Positions 34,906 through 44,343 are shown, numbered from the stretch's first letter. The stretch: DNA of 64,000 bases from Bacillota bacterium (GCA_023436225.1 JAEZKA010000065.1:62001-126000), one strand, 5' to 3'. Notes: generated by a model not told the origin, from the sequence alone. Made by a program: numbers and translations.

Positions 34906-36252
34906 CTATATAACACGAAGCAGCCAGGGTGCTGCATACAAAATCATAAATAAAACACCATAATTAACTCCCAATCGATGGAGTACCCCCGATACCAAAC
35001 CGATAAGAAGGATTCCTGCAATATTAATAAAGCCACCATCCATATATGCAAGTAATAATACTAGGCTAATAAATAGTCCCAAAATAGCTTCATGGGGTAT
35101 TTTTTCAATAAAGAAGAGGCATACCTTTCTAGAGTATTTTACCGCTATAAAATAGGTAAAAATGGATGCGATGCCTACTCCAATAATCGTAGCCCACACA
35201 AAATCATTCATTGTTAACACATGATGAAGGTTGTGTTCTAGGTTAAATACCGGTTCAGCCAAAAACAAAGGATTGGCAGGCCCTATCGCTACCGGTGATA
35301 AGGGAATTCCCAGCGCGATCAGAGGAATCAGTGTCCCTGCAATATAAGTCGCCTGCGCTAACGCTTCCATACAGGTTACCGCTAAGGAAGCCTTTTTAAC
35401 AGGGTCTTTAATCCTACCGGCAAATAACTCTCCGAAGAAAATCGTGAGTCCTACGGGACTTAACATAAATACGATACTACCGATCAGGGATGCAGCTGCA
35501 CTGTACCCAATTTCCGTTTTTGACAGTATTTTAAAGGGATTCGGCATTCCCTTCGTGGTTATTTCCTTTTTCAGACTGATTATTTTCTTCTGATAGGTTT
35601 TCATTTCGTTTCTTTTATCTTTATTCAGTAATTCAAATAAGCTTAATATCGCCGGTCCAATGGTGATTGCAAGAAAGAATGAGGTAAATACATTGGTTCC
35701 TCGCTCCACCGCACCAATCTCCCAGTACAAATATCTTAACCCTTGAATTAGTAAGGCAAATGGAAGGATAGCCACCAGTGAAATCCAACGATGCCTACTC
35801 ATGAGAGCCAGTAAGATCGCTCCGATAAAAAATACGATATCTCCATATTCCTTGATTATACTAGCAAAGGGCACTAATGAATTGGCTAATAATAAACTAA
35901 CCGGAACTGACACCAAATTACCAATGATTGCTCCGGAAGCTATCTTGCGTATACTGACATCGGTTAGCCCCTCTCTTTTTAGCAGCTGTGCATGCTCGAC
36001 CATCGGTGTGGACATTACACCCGCCGGAATTCCTGCAACCGATATCGGAACGGCATCAATTAGTTTGCTTGCAACGATAGCGGACATAAAGAAGGTTAAA
36101 ATAACGATCGGTTGTACCCCTGTTAACACCAATATTAAGGTAATCGGTGCAATCGTTGCCGTCTCATCCGCTCCGGGGGTCGCTCCGATTATGGTATATA
36201 GTACTGCTGCAGCTGTAGCAGCTATTATCATTTGAATTAAATAATTTATCAT
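34906..36252 (-). CDS. TctA-family tripartite tricarboxylate transporter permease
   Basis: 448 residues, about 11-12 membrane segments. The N-terminal loop IGATPGADETATIAPITLIL and the later AGIPAGVMSTPMV are the marks of the TctA permease family, which takes up carboxylates with an extracytoplasmic binding protein. It is somewhat shorter than the typical 500 residues. AGGAG precedes the ATG. It sits inside the lower mevalonate operon, which suggests that its substrate may be mevalonate or a related acid (inference). No TctC-type binding protein gene is in the window. Confidence 0.8.
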   Translation of the reverse strand: MINYLIQMIIAATAAAVLYTIIGATPGADETATIAPITLILVLTGVQPIVILTFFMSAIVASKLIDAVPISVAGIPAGVMSTPMVEHAQLLKREGLTDVSIRKIASGAIIGNLVSVPVSLLLANSLVPFASIIKEYGDIVFFIGAILLALMSRHRWISLVAILPFALLIQGLRYLYWEIGAVERGTNVFTSFFLAITIGPAILSLFELLNKDKRNEMKTYQKKIISLKKEITTKGMPNPFKILSKTEIGYSAAASLIGSIVFMLSPVGLTIFFGELFAGRIKDPVKKASLAVTCMEALAQATYIAGTLIPLIALGIPLSPVAIGPANPLFLAEPVFNLEHNLHHVLTMNDFVWATIIGVGIASIFTYFIAVKYSRKVCLFFIEKIPHEAILGLFISLVLLLAYMDGGFINIAGILLIGLVSGVLHRLGVNYGVLFMILYAAPWLLRVI

Positions 36253-36264
36253 AAACTTCTGCTC

Positions 36265-36558
36265 CTAATTCTCTTGATCAAATTCTCGCTTCGGTTTAAT
36301 CAAGAAACTGGAGACGAAAAAGCCCACAATCGCACCGACCAGACCAAAAAGCAAGGGTTTATAGGAATCGTTCGGGGAAAGGAAATATCCACAAAAGGTA
36401 GTGATGATACAAATGGATAATGACTTCACTAAATCCTTAATGCTAACCAGATCGTCCCAAATCTCTATATTATCATCAGAAGGCTTTAAATCGTCACGAA
36501 GGAATTCCTTGTCCTTTGATACACTACCATTATTATTAATTTTATTCTGCTTCTTCAT
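36265..36558 (-). CDS. Small two-helix membrane protein, possible TctB-like partner
   Basis: 97 residues. The N-terminal half is charged and soluble; two membrane segments follow (about 48-66 and 71-89, ending FFVSSFLIKPKREF). Unknown family. It may serve as the small membrane subunit of the TctA permease, which starts 13 nt after its stop. GGAAGGG precedes the ATG. Confidence 0.65.
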   Translation of the reverse strand: MKKQNKINNNGSVSKDKEFLRDDLKPSDDNIEIWDDLVSIKDLVKSLSICIITTFCGYFLSPNDSYKPLLFGLVGAIVGFFVSSFLIKPKREFDQEN

Positions 36559-36659
36559 ATTGTCTTCTACCCTTCCTTTCTACTATTGTATCTCTATTTA
36601 TGTACTTCATTAATTTGATTTATTGTTTTCTATTCTGATTGGCTAACTTAACTACACAC

Positions 36660-37643
36660 TCATTCGGGTAAATACTTTACTCCCTCTCCGGGATGACAAG
36701 GAAACACTGTCTTTACTTTCTCTAATCTCATTAAGACGTCAACCACATATTCCTCATCCTTAGGTTGACACAGTACCTTTACATTGGGCCCTGCATCAAT
36801 TGTAAAATAAGCTGGTATTCCGTCCCGCCTAAGTTGATGGACGGAATGCATTACATCTAGGGTACCACCTTCCCAGTATAAAATTGGTGGTCTGGCTCCG
36901 AGCATGGTAGCATGCATTTTTAGAGCATTCTGTTCAAGGACCTCACCAAGCGCAGAAAAATCTCTATCCAAGATCGCTTTCCTTGCCTCTTGCATATCAT
37001 TTGCTACGGTATCTAGCCATCCTTTATAGAATGGAGAAGTCTCCACGGTTCTCTTCATTCCTTCTCTGCTCGATACTCTTTTTTGATCGGAAGTAATCAC
37101 TACCGATAGAATGGAGAGTCTCCAGGAATTTTCATCGATAATCTGATGAGCGACGGAATCCGATCCATCAGCCCGATTTCCCTTATCCCATTCAACAAAT
37201 CCACCATAGATGGATCTGGAAGCCGATCCGGATCCCTGCCTTGCTATCCCGGATAATTCCTCCTCGGAAAGGTTAAGTCCGATTGCCTTTGTAGCCGCCG
37301 CTGCTAAGGCTGCATAACCGGAGGCCGAGGAAGCAAAGCCTGCTGCTGTCGGTACATGATTTTGGGTTGATATATTAGCATAAAGTGCCATCCCTGCATG
37401 TCTTCGGATTACATCCATAAAGGATGAAATCTTTATCTGCTCGGCGACACTCACAGGGCTATGATTCAACGTGATGATATCCTCAGTTAGTTCCTCCAAG
37501 AACTCAACCGTGGTAATTGTATAAAAGTTATTTAAGGTTATCGAAAGACTGCTATTCATAGGTAAAAACAGCTTCTCATCTCGCTTGCCCCAATATTTAA
37601 TTAATGCAATATTGGTATTCGCTCTGGCAGTTGATTTTAACAT
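36660..37643 (-). CDS. mvaD: Diphosphomevalonate decarboxylase
   Basis: 327 residues. ARANTNIALIKYWGKRDE, ATP loop GFASSASGYAALAAA, and SGSASRSIYGGFVEW are diagnostic. It turns mevalonate diphosphate into isopentenyl diphosphate with ATP. GGGGAGGAG precedes the ATG. It lies between mvk (21 nt upstream) and the 97-residue membrane protein gene. Confidence 0.95.
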   Translation of the reverse strand: MLKSTARANTNIALIKYWGKRDEKLFLPMNSSLSITLNNFYTITTVEFLEELTEDIITLNHSPVSVAEQIKISSFMDVIRRHAGMALYANISTQNHVPTAAGFASSASGYAALAAAATKAIGLNLSEEELSGIARQGSGSASRSIYGGFVEWDKGNRADGSDSVAHQIIDENSWRLSILSVVITSDQKRVSSREGMKRTVETSPFYKGWLDTVANDMQEARKAILDRDFSALGEVLEQNALKMHATMLGARPPILYWEGGTLDVMHSVHQLRRDGIPAYFTIDAGPNVKVLCQPKDEEYVVDVLMRLEKVKTVFPCHPGEGVKYLPE

Positions 37644-37664
37644 AAACTCCTCCCCTTAACCGTT

Positions 37665-38624
37665 TCATCGATAAAGCTTGTTCGAATCTGTTGAAAAACT
37701 CCAGACCATCTTAGCCCCACCATTTTTAAGTTCCTTGGAGATAATCTCCGTATCCCTGGCATCCTTCGCAAGTGCCAGGATACAACCACCCATGCCACCA
37801 CCGGTTAATTTCGCTCCCAATGCACCGGAACGGATTGCAACCTCCACCAAGTGATCCAGCATCGGGTTGCTGACCTCCAGTTCCTTTAGCTTTTCGTGAT
37901 TCCTTACTAACAACTCACCCAGTAAGCTTGGATTACCTTCTAAGATAGCCTCATTGGCTTCTATTACAAGCTCCTCTATTTGTTTGATAATATGATTGAT
38001 CTCGGAGGGTCTTTGCATTCTCAGAACTCTCACATGCTCCACTGCCATTTTTGTAGCACCGGCTTGGCCAGTATCCGCTACAATGATATGGAAAGCACTC
38101 GACGCAGTTAAAGAAGCTACCCGCATTGGTTTACAAAAAAGAATTGGCTCCTCTCTGCTGACAGCCACCATATCAATGCCACTGGGATTTCCATGAGCAT
38201 GGGTCTCCGATATTGCTACCAGGGAAAAGAGCTCCTCCTCAGATAAAGGTTGTTGGAAATACCTGAATATTCCTCTTATGATTGCCGTCGCGGCAGCTGC
38301 ACTGGAGCCGAGTCCCCTCCCTTCCGGGATCTCTGATTTGATATCGATATGAAGGCCAGCCTTAGGTTTATTGCAGATTACTAAGGATTGTTGAATGCTA
38401 TCGTATAAGCCACTCATACTACTAGGCTGCTCGTCTAATTTACCGGTATATATGCTGGAAGAGATTGATATTTTCTCATCGTTCCTTCCTTTCACTCCGG
38501 CATATATCTTAAGAGGAAGAGGAATTGCTATGGCTGGTTTATTGAAAACCACAATATGCTCCCCAACCAATATCAGCTTTCCATGTGCCTCCCCAATAGT
38601 CTTAAGCTCATGTAACGTATTCAT
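37665..38624 (-). CDS. mvk: Mevalonate kinase
   Basis: 319 residues, GHMP kinase: GKLILVGEHIVVFNKPAIAI, EGRGLGSSAAAATAIIRG, and TGGGMGGCILALAK. It phosphorylates mevalonate. Its ATG shares one base with the idi stop codon (TAATG), so translation is coupled. GGGGA lies upstream. Confidence 0.95.
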   Translation of the reverse strand: MNTLHELKTIGEAHGKLILVGEHIVVFNKPAIAIPLPLKIYAGVKGRNDEKISISSSIYTGKLDEQPSSMSGLYDSIQQSLVICNKPKAGLHIDIKSEIPEGRGLGSSAAAATAIIRGIFRYFQQPLSEEELFSLVAISETHAHGNPSGIDMVAVSREEPILFCKPMRVASLTASSAFHIIVADTGQAGATKMAVEHVRVLRMQRPSEINHIIKQIEELVIEANEAILEGNPSLLGELLVRNHEKLKELEVSNPMLDHLVEVAIRSGALGAKLTGGGMGGCILALAKDARDTEIISKELKNGGAKMVWSFSTDSNKLYR

Positions 38625-39190
38625 TATTTATCCCCTGACTGAAGTTTATCGATCGATAGCATCTCCGGCTGATCCATCAATATCCGAAACCATACTGTAT
38701 AACGCTGCGGATGCTCCTTCATGTCCTTCCTTAGCTGATCAAGCTCTACCCATTGAACCTGCTCCACCTCATCCTCTCTAGGAGTAACCATATCATTATA
38801 AAATCCTAAAAATACATGATCTATTTCATGTTCAATCAACCCATTATCAAATTCCACATGGTATTTGAATTGAAAAATTTCCTTACAGTCACAGGTAAAC
38901 CCTAACTCTTCTCGGACTCTCCTGGAGACTGCATCGGTTAAGGTTTCTCCCACTCTTTGATGGCTACAACAGGTATTACTCCAGAGTCCCGGTGAATGAT
39001 ATTTCTCCATCGCTCTTTTTTGCAGTAACATTTCTCCCTTATTGTTGAATATCACGACGGAAAATGCTCGATGGAGGATACCGCGTCTATGTACCTCTAA
39101 TTTTTCCTGATATCCTGTCTCTCTATCCTGTTCATCTACAGTTATGATATATTCCGATTCCTTATCGGCCTTTTGTAGCTGAAATCCCAC
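38624..39190 (-). CDS. idi: Isopentenyl-diphosphate delta-isomerase, type 1
   Basis: 188 residues, Nudix fold. NTCCSHQRVGETLTDAV holds the catalytic Cys, and RRVREELGFTCDCKE the Nudix-like Glu cluster; the later Glu lies in FDNGLIEHEIDHVF. It interconverts IPP and DMAPP. The start is a GTG at 39190, 9 nt after GGAGG; the nearby ATGs run into stops. Type 1 isomerase is less usual than type 2 in Gram-positive mevalonate operons. First gene of the operon. Confidence 0.93.
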   Translation of the reverse strand: MGFQLQKADKESEYIITVDEQDRETGYQEKLEVHRRGILHRAFSVVIFNNKGEMLLQKRAMEKYHSPGLWSNTCCSHQRVGETLTDAVSRRVREELGFTCDCKEIFQFKYHVEFDNGLIEHEIDHVFLGFYNDMVTPREDEVEQVQWVELDQLRKDMKEHPQRYTVWFRILMDQPEMLSIDKLQSGDK

Positions 39191-39320
39191 TACATCATCC
39201 TCCTTTATAATTAAGCTGTATTTGCCGTTTTATAGGCTAGCGATAAATGTAAAATAATATTAATTCTTATTATTATATTATAACATTTCCCATTTGTCCA
39301 TTGTCAGGATTATGTAAATA

Positions 39321-39355
39321 GAGCCGGACACCGATAAAGAAATCAGTGTCCGGCT
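39321..39355. terminator. G/C-rich hairpin after the hxlB gene
   Basis: GAGCCGGACAC (39321-39331) and GTGTCCGGCTC (39345-39355) pair over 11 bp with a 13-nt loop. Minus-strand sequence after it is weakly T-rich (TATTTAC). It would end the minus-strand hxlB transcript. Confidence 0.6.
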
Positions 39356-39407
39356 CCATCCTTATGTCACCATAAGCTTTTCACTTCTTAATTGTCTCAC
39401 TGTAATT

Positions 39408-39947
39408 CTACCAGTGAAGCTTTGTTGCCGTCTCATTTGTTATCTGGTCTCTTCTACTTAGCATAAGACATACTGCATCTAATGTGATATGAAGACTTTG
39501 GTCAAATAGCGAGCTTAATAGCTGCACGGATCCTCGGCTCTCTCCGCTTTCCGATTTTGTCGTCCCGGGAATGATCAGTACTGACTTTGCTAATTTTGCA
39601 AGAGAGGAACCCGATTTACTCGTAACTACCAGGACCATGCTTCCAATTTCAGCAGCCTTCTTTGTGTCAGCCAGTACTCCGGACGATTCTCCTGAACCAG
39701 AGACTGCTATAAACACATCATTTTTACTTACCGCCGGAGTAATTGTTTCTCCGACAACATATACGGTATACCCAAGATGCATCAATCGCATGGCAAAGCC
39801 CTTTGCCATAAATCCGGATCGTCCTTCTCCATCAACGAATATTCTTTTCTCTTTGGTAATACTGGCTACAAATTGATCTAAATCCTCTACGTTTACTTTG
39901 TTTATTACATCTGTTATTTCTGATAAGATACAATCCAGAATCTCCAT
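39408..39947 (-). CDS. hxlB: 6-phospho-3-hexuloisomerase
   Basis: 179 residues, SIS domain. VDGEGRSGFMAKGFAMRLMHLGY, then ISPAVSK-type ETITPAVSKNDVFIAVSGSGESSGV and VVTSKSGSSLAKLA are typical of PHI. It turns hexulose-6-phosphate (the HPS product) into fructose-6-phosphate in the ribulose monophosphate route. GAGG precedes the ATG. It follows hxlA by 4 nt. Confidence 0.9.
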   Translation of the reverse strand: MEILDCILSEITDVINKVNVEDLDQFVASITKEKRIFVDGEGRSGFMAKGFAMRLMHLGYTVYVVGETITPAVSKNDVFIAVSGSGESSGVLADTKKAAEIGSMVLVVTSKSGSSLAKLAKSVLIIPGTTKSESGESRGSVQLLSSLFDQSLHITLDAVCLMLSRRDQITNETATKLHW

Positions 39948-39951
39948 CTAA

Positions 39952-40569
39952 TTACCTCGCTTCTCTGCAAAATGCATTTGCAGCTTCTTGTATATTCTCA
40001 GATTTTGTTATCGCACCACCTACAATGGCAATTTCAAAACCACTCTCCTTGATAATAGAAAGTGTTTTCAAACTCACGCCACCGGCCACTGCTAACCTAG
40101 GGCAATCGATTAGTTCTTTTCTACTTTTTTCAATTAGCTCTTCTAATCCAAATCCATCCTGATCGGCAGGCAGGTGAACACAAAATATTGCATCTTGAAA
40201 TTTCTTTAATTTATCGATTTTGTCCGTGGAGACCTCCAGAAGATCAATCATATATTCTTTCTGATATTCCTCTGCGACAGCTCTGCAGATTTCAATTGAA
40301 GTAATCGACGCTGCTCCCATTACGGTCAGAATATCAGCTCCGGCTCTATACGCTGCCCTAAACTCATATTCCGCTTCATCCATTGTTTTTATATCTGCTA
40401 AAATATTAAGATCCGGAAAAGCATGTCGAATTCTTCTGATCGATTCCAAACCATAATCCTTTATTAAGGAAGTACCAATTTCAATAATATCAACAGAAGC
40501 CTTCACCTCTTTAATTATTCCAATTGCTTGTTCTGTTGTCACTCGATCAATTGCAACCTGTATCTTCAT
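39952..40569 (-). CDS. hxlA: 3-hexulose-6-phosphate synthase
   Basis: 205 residues, OMP decarboxylase-type barrel. ILADIKTMDEAEYEFRAAYRAGADILTVMGAA holds the Asp-x-Lys-x-x-Asp motif of the suprafamily; KTMD rather than KIAD points to HPS and not to 3-keto-gulonate-6-phosphate decarboxylase. The reaction joins formaldehyde with ribulose-5-phosphate, or the reverse. AGGAG precedes the ATG. It is the gene before hxlB in the sugar-acid cluster. Confidence 0.85.
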   Translation of the reverse strand: MKIQVAIDRVTTEQAIGIIKEVKASVDIIEIGTSLIKDYGLESIRRIRHAFPDLNILADIKTMDEAEYEFRAAYRAGADILTVMGAASITSIEICRAVAEEYQKEYMIDLLEVSTDKIDKLKKFQDAIFCVHLPADQDGFGLEELIEKSRKELIDCPRLAVAGGVSLKTLSIIKESGFEIAIVGGAITKSENIQEAANAFCREAR

Positions 40570-40585
40570 CCGTATCTCCTAACAC

Positions 40586-41542
40586 TTATTTATTTATTAT
40601 TTTACCATCGGATTCCATGAATGCCTCTAGTTCTTCTCTTGTCGGAAGTCCTTCATTGTCGCTGACATGCTGTATCTGAATTGCGCCAATTGCATTTCCA
40701 CGTCTAACGCAATCTTTTAATGACAGTCCTTCTAACCTTCCGCTAATGACACCTACCGCAAAGCCATCTCCGGCTCCAACCGTATCGATCACTTTTTCAA
40801 CCTTAAAGCCTTCTACGGTATAGGATTCATTTTCTGTTCTTACATAAGCACCCTTTCCGCCTAGTTTAATTACAATCGTTTTCACACCTAAGTTTTGATA
40901 GAAGTCTGCAATCTCTTCCGGGTTCTCACTACCCATGAGAATTAGTCCTTCTGCTGTACCAGGTAAAACCATATCTGCTTTGGAGGCCAAATCATTTATG
41001 GTCTGTATCATGATCTCTTTGCTTTCCCATAGTGCTGGGCGTAAGTTTGGATCAAAGGATATAAAAATATTGTTCTCCTTTGCCCTTTCAAACAATCGAT
41101 AGGTTGCCTGGCGGCAGGATTCGGACAAAGCCGGTGGAATACCTGTAATATGAACATGCTTAATTCCTTTAAAATCGATTGCATCAATTTCTTTCGCGGA
41201 AATATGGGAAGCCGCTGAGCCCTTTCTATAATAAGGAGCATATGGATCTCCTTCAACCACTTTGTTTTTCAATTGAATTCCTGTTCGAAAGACCGGATCA
41301 AAGGTGATAAACTCAGTACCGATCCCTTCTTTCTCCAAAAACTTCTCAACATATTTTCCTAATGGATCATCACCAAGCCTTGTAATATAGGTTGCTTTAT
41401 GTTCTAATCGAGTCAAGCCGATACATACATTTACTTCAGCACCTGCCAATGATCTTGTAAAATGTTCAACATCCTCTAGCGGACCTACCGTATCTGCAAC
41501 AAACAGAGCCATTGGCTCACCAAACAGTATTACTTCTGACAT
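40586..41542 (-). CDS. PfkB-family sugar kinase, KDG kinase-like
   Basis: 318 residues. N-terminal GEPMALFVADTVGPLEDVEHF, sugar loop LAGAEVNVCIGLTRL, and the anion hole/catalytic motif DTVGAGDGFAVGVISG. The nearest known role is 2-keto-3-deoxygluconate kinase (KdgK), supported by the KDPG aldolase gene of the same cluster. GAGGTAGGA precedes the ATG. Confidence 0.8.
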   Translation of the reverse strand: MSEVILFGEPMALFVADTVGPLEDVEHFTRSLAGAEVNVCIGLTRLEHKATYITRLGDDPLGKYVEKFLEKEGIGTEFITFDPVFRTGIQLKNKVVEGDPYAPYYRKGSAASHISAKEIDAIDFKGIKHVHITGIPPALSESCRQATYRLFERAKENNIFISFDPNLRPALWESKEIMIQTINDLASKADMVLPGTAEGLILMGSENPEEIADFYQNLGVKTIVIKLGGKGAYVRTENESYTVEGFKVEKVIDTVGAGDGFAVGVISGRLEGLSLKDCVRRGNAIGAIQIQHVSDNEGLPTREELEAFMESDGKIINK

Positions 41543-41560
41543 ATCATCCTACCTCTTTCG

Positions 41561-42214
41561 CTACTGAATTTTAAAACCTGCTATTTCATCAATTAACTCT
41601 TTTGTCTTTTTCGCATCATGAGGAAAAAGCATTATGGCATCAAAAACGTATGGGTTATAATTTAAATCCAGTAGTTCCCGTGCAAATGACATTGCTGCGA
41701 TTTCACTCAAAGCTGCTAATCTTGATTTATAGTGAATCGGACCCAGTTTCCAGAGTACAATTTTTTTCGCTTTCGTATAAATTTCTTTATCGTCTTCTTC
41801 AAAATAATGATACATTTCATGAGCTAAAAGCATTTCTTCTACATCGACATGATCTAGTATTTCTCCCATGTCGTTATCTTCAATCATCTTATCAACCTTG
41901 TTAACATTACCCGAATAGATCGTTACTTTATTAGGATAATTAAATTTAGCAAATACAATATAGTTATCACTACCATCACTATCTTCGTGAACGACTTGAA
42001 GCCTTAACTGTTTGGCATATTCACTTACTCTTATCTCTCCAAACTGAGCTTTCAGTTTCTTTGCCTGTTCTGCTCCACATTTATTTGCCTCATCAATTAA
42101 CTCTTTCTTTTCTTCCTTAGAGAGCTTACCTTCCAGTGGATCTCTCGAAAAAGCATACAAGCCCCATTCAAAATCATTTAGCTTCAGTAGTTCTATTGTA
42201 TTTTCTTTGATCAT
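41561..42214 (-). CDS. Unknown protein with HEXXH zincin-like motif
   Basis: 217 residues, no signal peptide. LLAHEMYHYFEEDD contains a perfect HEXXH, with a downstream Glu/His-rich part (KLGPIHYKSRLAALSEIAA) that could supply the third ligand. This would make it a cytoplasmic zinc peptidase or hydrolase. I do not recognise a named family. Its ATG overlaps the HyuA-like stop by 4 nt (ATGA), so the two are coupled. Confidence 0.75.
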   Translation of the reverse strand: MIKENTIELLKLNDFEWGLYAFSRDPLEGKLSKEEKKELIDEANKCGAEQAKKLKAQFGEIRVSEYAKQLRLQVVHEDSDGSDNYIVFAKFNYPNKVTIYSGNVNKVDKMIEDNDMGEILDHVDVEEMLLAHEMYHYFEEDDKEIYTKAKKIVLWKLGPIHYKSRLAALSEIAAMSFARELLDLNYNPYVFDAIMLFPHDAKKTKELIDEIAGFKIQ

Positions 42215-44343
42215 AGGTCATTTCTTGCTCCAACAATGATGATTTCTTCCTGCGGCTCCATTAATCCTAATTCAGTATCTACTACCATCTGCAGCTGTTC
42301 CAGATCTCTCATCCCTGCATAATCAAGCACCTTACCACCGATACAGATATAGAGGTCCGGTGTCAGTTTAATATCACTTTTGAATACTGCAAGGCTTTCC
42401 CACATTTCTTCAATAATTCCAACTGCTTCAGCAACGGTACAGCCCTTTGCCTCACCATCACCTCTTTGTACTTTGATAAAGCCCTTTTTGTCAACGATTC
42501 GGATCTGCTGCCCAGTTCCTTTTTTACTATTAGCTCCAAATACATAAAATACATTATTTTTCGTAATTAATCTGGTATCTTTTTTATCAACACCCATGGA
42601 TTTCGCAGCAAGCTGCTTCGCATCGTCTTCGGTACAAGCTTTTAACAGGTCTGTTGTCTGTACTTCAGTAGAACCAAGTGCAATTGCTGTTACTCTAGAG
42701 GTTTGTGAATCAATCTCAATCTGTACCTCGACGGAATCCGGTAATGCACCATTGGCAATTGCAAGTGCGGCTGCTTCCTTCTTAATATCAGCGATATCCT
42801 TCTTAGAGGGAGTTGGAATGGTACGCTCAACAACGTCACGGACCATCGCAAGTGCAACACCGATTGATGAAATAACTTCTGCATTTTCAGGAATGCTGTA
42901 CTCCAATTTCATATGATCCGCTGTGTAAGGTAATAATGAGGCTGCTCCACCACCTACACCAACTAGAGAGATTTGATCTTTTTCCAATTTATATTTTTCC
43001 GCTAATTCTTCAATAACCGGTTTGATCTTTTCATAGGATTTTGCTAAAATTGCCTCTGCAACTTCCTCTACTGTCTTATTCATATATTTTGCAAGCGGCT
43101 CCATGGCTTTTCTTGCTGCTGCGGGATTACCGTAGGAGTAGTGATCCGGAGTAACGATACCAAGAACGTTAGCTGCACAGCTGTTTGTGATGGTGATTCT
43201 TTGGCCATTCTTTAGCTTAATAGCGACATAATCTGCGGGGTCACCCTTTTTGGGAGAGAAGAATTCTACCTGCGGATCTTCAATTTCATTAATGTCTGTG
43301 TAAACAGAATATGGCATACCTGCAATATGAGCACTTCTAGGTCCTACATCAACAACACCCTCCTTTGATGCACGGATCATACTTCCACCTGCAATACCAA
43401 GTACTCGAACATCGAGTGAATTAATATAAGTAGGATGTCCACCTACGATTGAGTAATCAACTGCAGGACGTCCATTTTTAATAACACCGATATTCGTACT
43501 CGTTCCACCCACCTCAAAATATACGCCGTTCGATGCTCTAAGGTACATAAGAGCACCAACCACACTGGCTGCCGGTCCGGAAAGCATTGTTAAGACAGGA
43601 CGTTTCTTCATCTCAGAGATATCCATAACACCGCCGTCACCACGCATGATCATAAGCGGAACCTTAATTCCTGCCTGACGAACACTTTTCTCTGTACTGG
43701 ATGCAGTATCCAGCATCTTAGGTAGGATACTTGCATTGATAGCCGCTGTTCTTGTTCTTCTTGTCAGTCCGTATAATTTACTGATTTCTGACGCTACCGA
43801 TACTGGTAAATTGTGCTTTTCTGCAACTTCCTTAATCTGATTTTCTTCTGTAAGGTCATCTACACCAAACGCCTTTGAAGCAACAACAACACTTGCTCCT
43901 TTTGTTTGCAATCCGGATATTTCTTGTTCCACTGACGCTTTATTAAATTTCTTATTGGGAAGGTAAGTATGATGAACCTTGATAATTCTTCCTGTCCCTA
44001 AATCAATGTCATCAATTTTACTTTGTTTTTTTGCTAACCAGCCCTCTAAGCCACCTTTTCCTGTAGCTAAGATACCAACCTCAGCAACATCACCCTCCAA
44101 CAAAGCATTCGTTGCCTGTGTCGTACTATGAGCAATGAAGATAACATCATCCGGATCAATATTATTTGCGGTTAAGCATAATTTAAACGCCTCAATTACA
44201 CCAGCTGCAACACCCATCTCATGATCATGTGTTGTCATAACAGATCCTTTTCCTATAATTTCATGTGTTGCATTATCTATCGCCACTGCTTTCGTATGTG
44301 TTCCGCCAACATCAATACCAACACGAATTGCTCTCTTACTCAT
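42211..44343 (-). CDS. Hydantoinase/oxoprolinase (HyuA-like) ATPase
   Basis: 710 residues. N-terminal actin/ASKHA-like start VGIDVGGTHTKAVAID, then HSTTQATNALLEGDV and a middle MLSGPAASVVGALMYL, GGTSTNIGVI, as in hydantoinase A and acetone carboxylase beta-type subunits. Members use ATP to open ring amides or to carboxylate ketones, normally with HyuB; no HyuB gene is present here. The ATG at 44343 follows AAAGGAG; the longer frame is not supported. Coupled to the zincin-like gene. Confidence 0.85.
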   Translation of the reverse strand: MSKRAIRVGIDVGGTHTKAVAIDNATHEIIGKGSVMTTHDHEMGVAAGVIEAFKLCLTANNIDPDDVIFIAHSTTQATNALLEGDVAEVGILATGKGGLEGWLAKKQSKIDDIDLGTGRIIKVHHTYLPNKKFNKASVEQEISGLQTKGASVVVASKAFGVDDLTEENQIKEVAEKHNLPVSVASEISKLYGLTRRTRTAAINASILPKMLDTASSTEKSVRQAGIKVPLMIMRGDGGVMDISEMKKRPVLTMLSGPAASVVGALMYLRASNGVYFEVGGTSTNIGVIKNGRPAVDYSIVGGHPTYINSLDVRVLGIAGGSMIRASKEGVVDVGPRSAHIAGMPYSVYTDINEIEDPQVEFFSPKKGDPADYVAIKLKNGQRITITNSCAANVLGIVTPDHYSYGNPAAARKAMEPLAKYMNKTVEEVAEAILAKSYEKIKPVIEELAEKYKLEKDQISLVGVGGGAASLLPYTADHMKLEYSIPENAEVISSIGVALAMVRDVVERTIPTPSKKDIADIKKEAAALAIANGALPDSVEVQIEIDSQTSRVTAIALGSTEVQTTDLLKACTEDDAKQLAAKSMGVDKKDTRLITKNNVFYVFGANSKKGTGQQIRIVDKKGFIKVQRGDGEAKGCTVAEAVGIIEEMWESLAVFKSDIKLTPDLYICIGGKVLDYAGMRDLEQLQMVVDTELGLMEPQEEIIIVGARNDL

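Noticed and set aside
39952..40569. 3-keto-L-gulonate-6-phosphate decarboxylase instead of HPS
   Set aside because: The motif is DIKTMD as in HPS, and the isomerase hxlB is the next gene.
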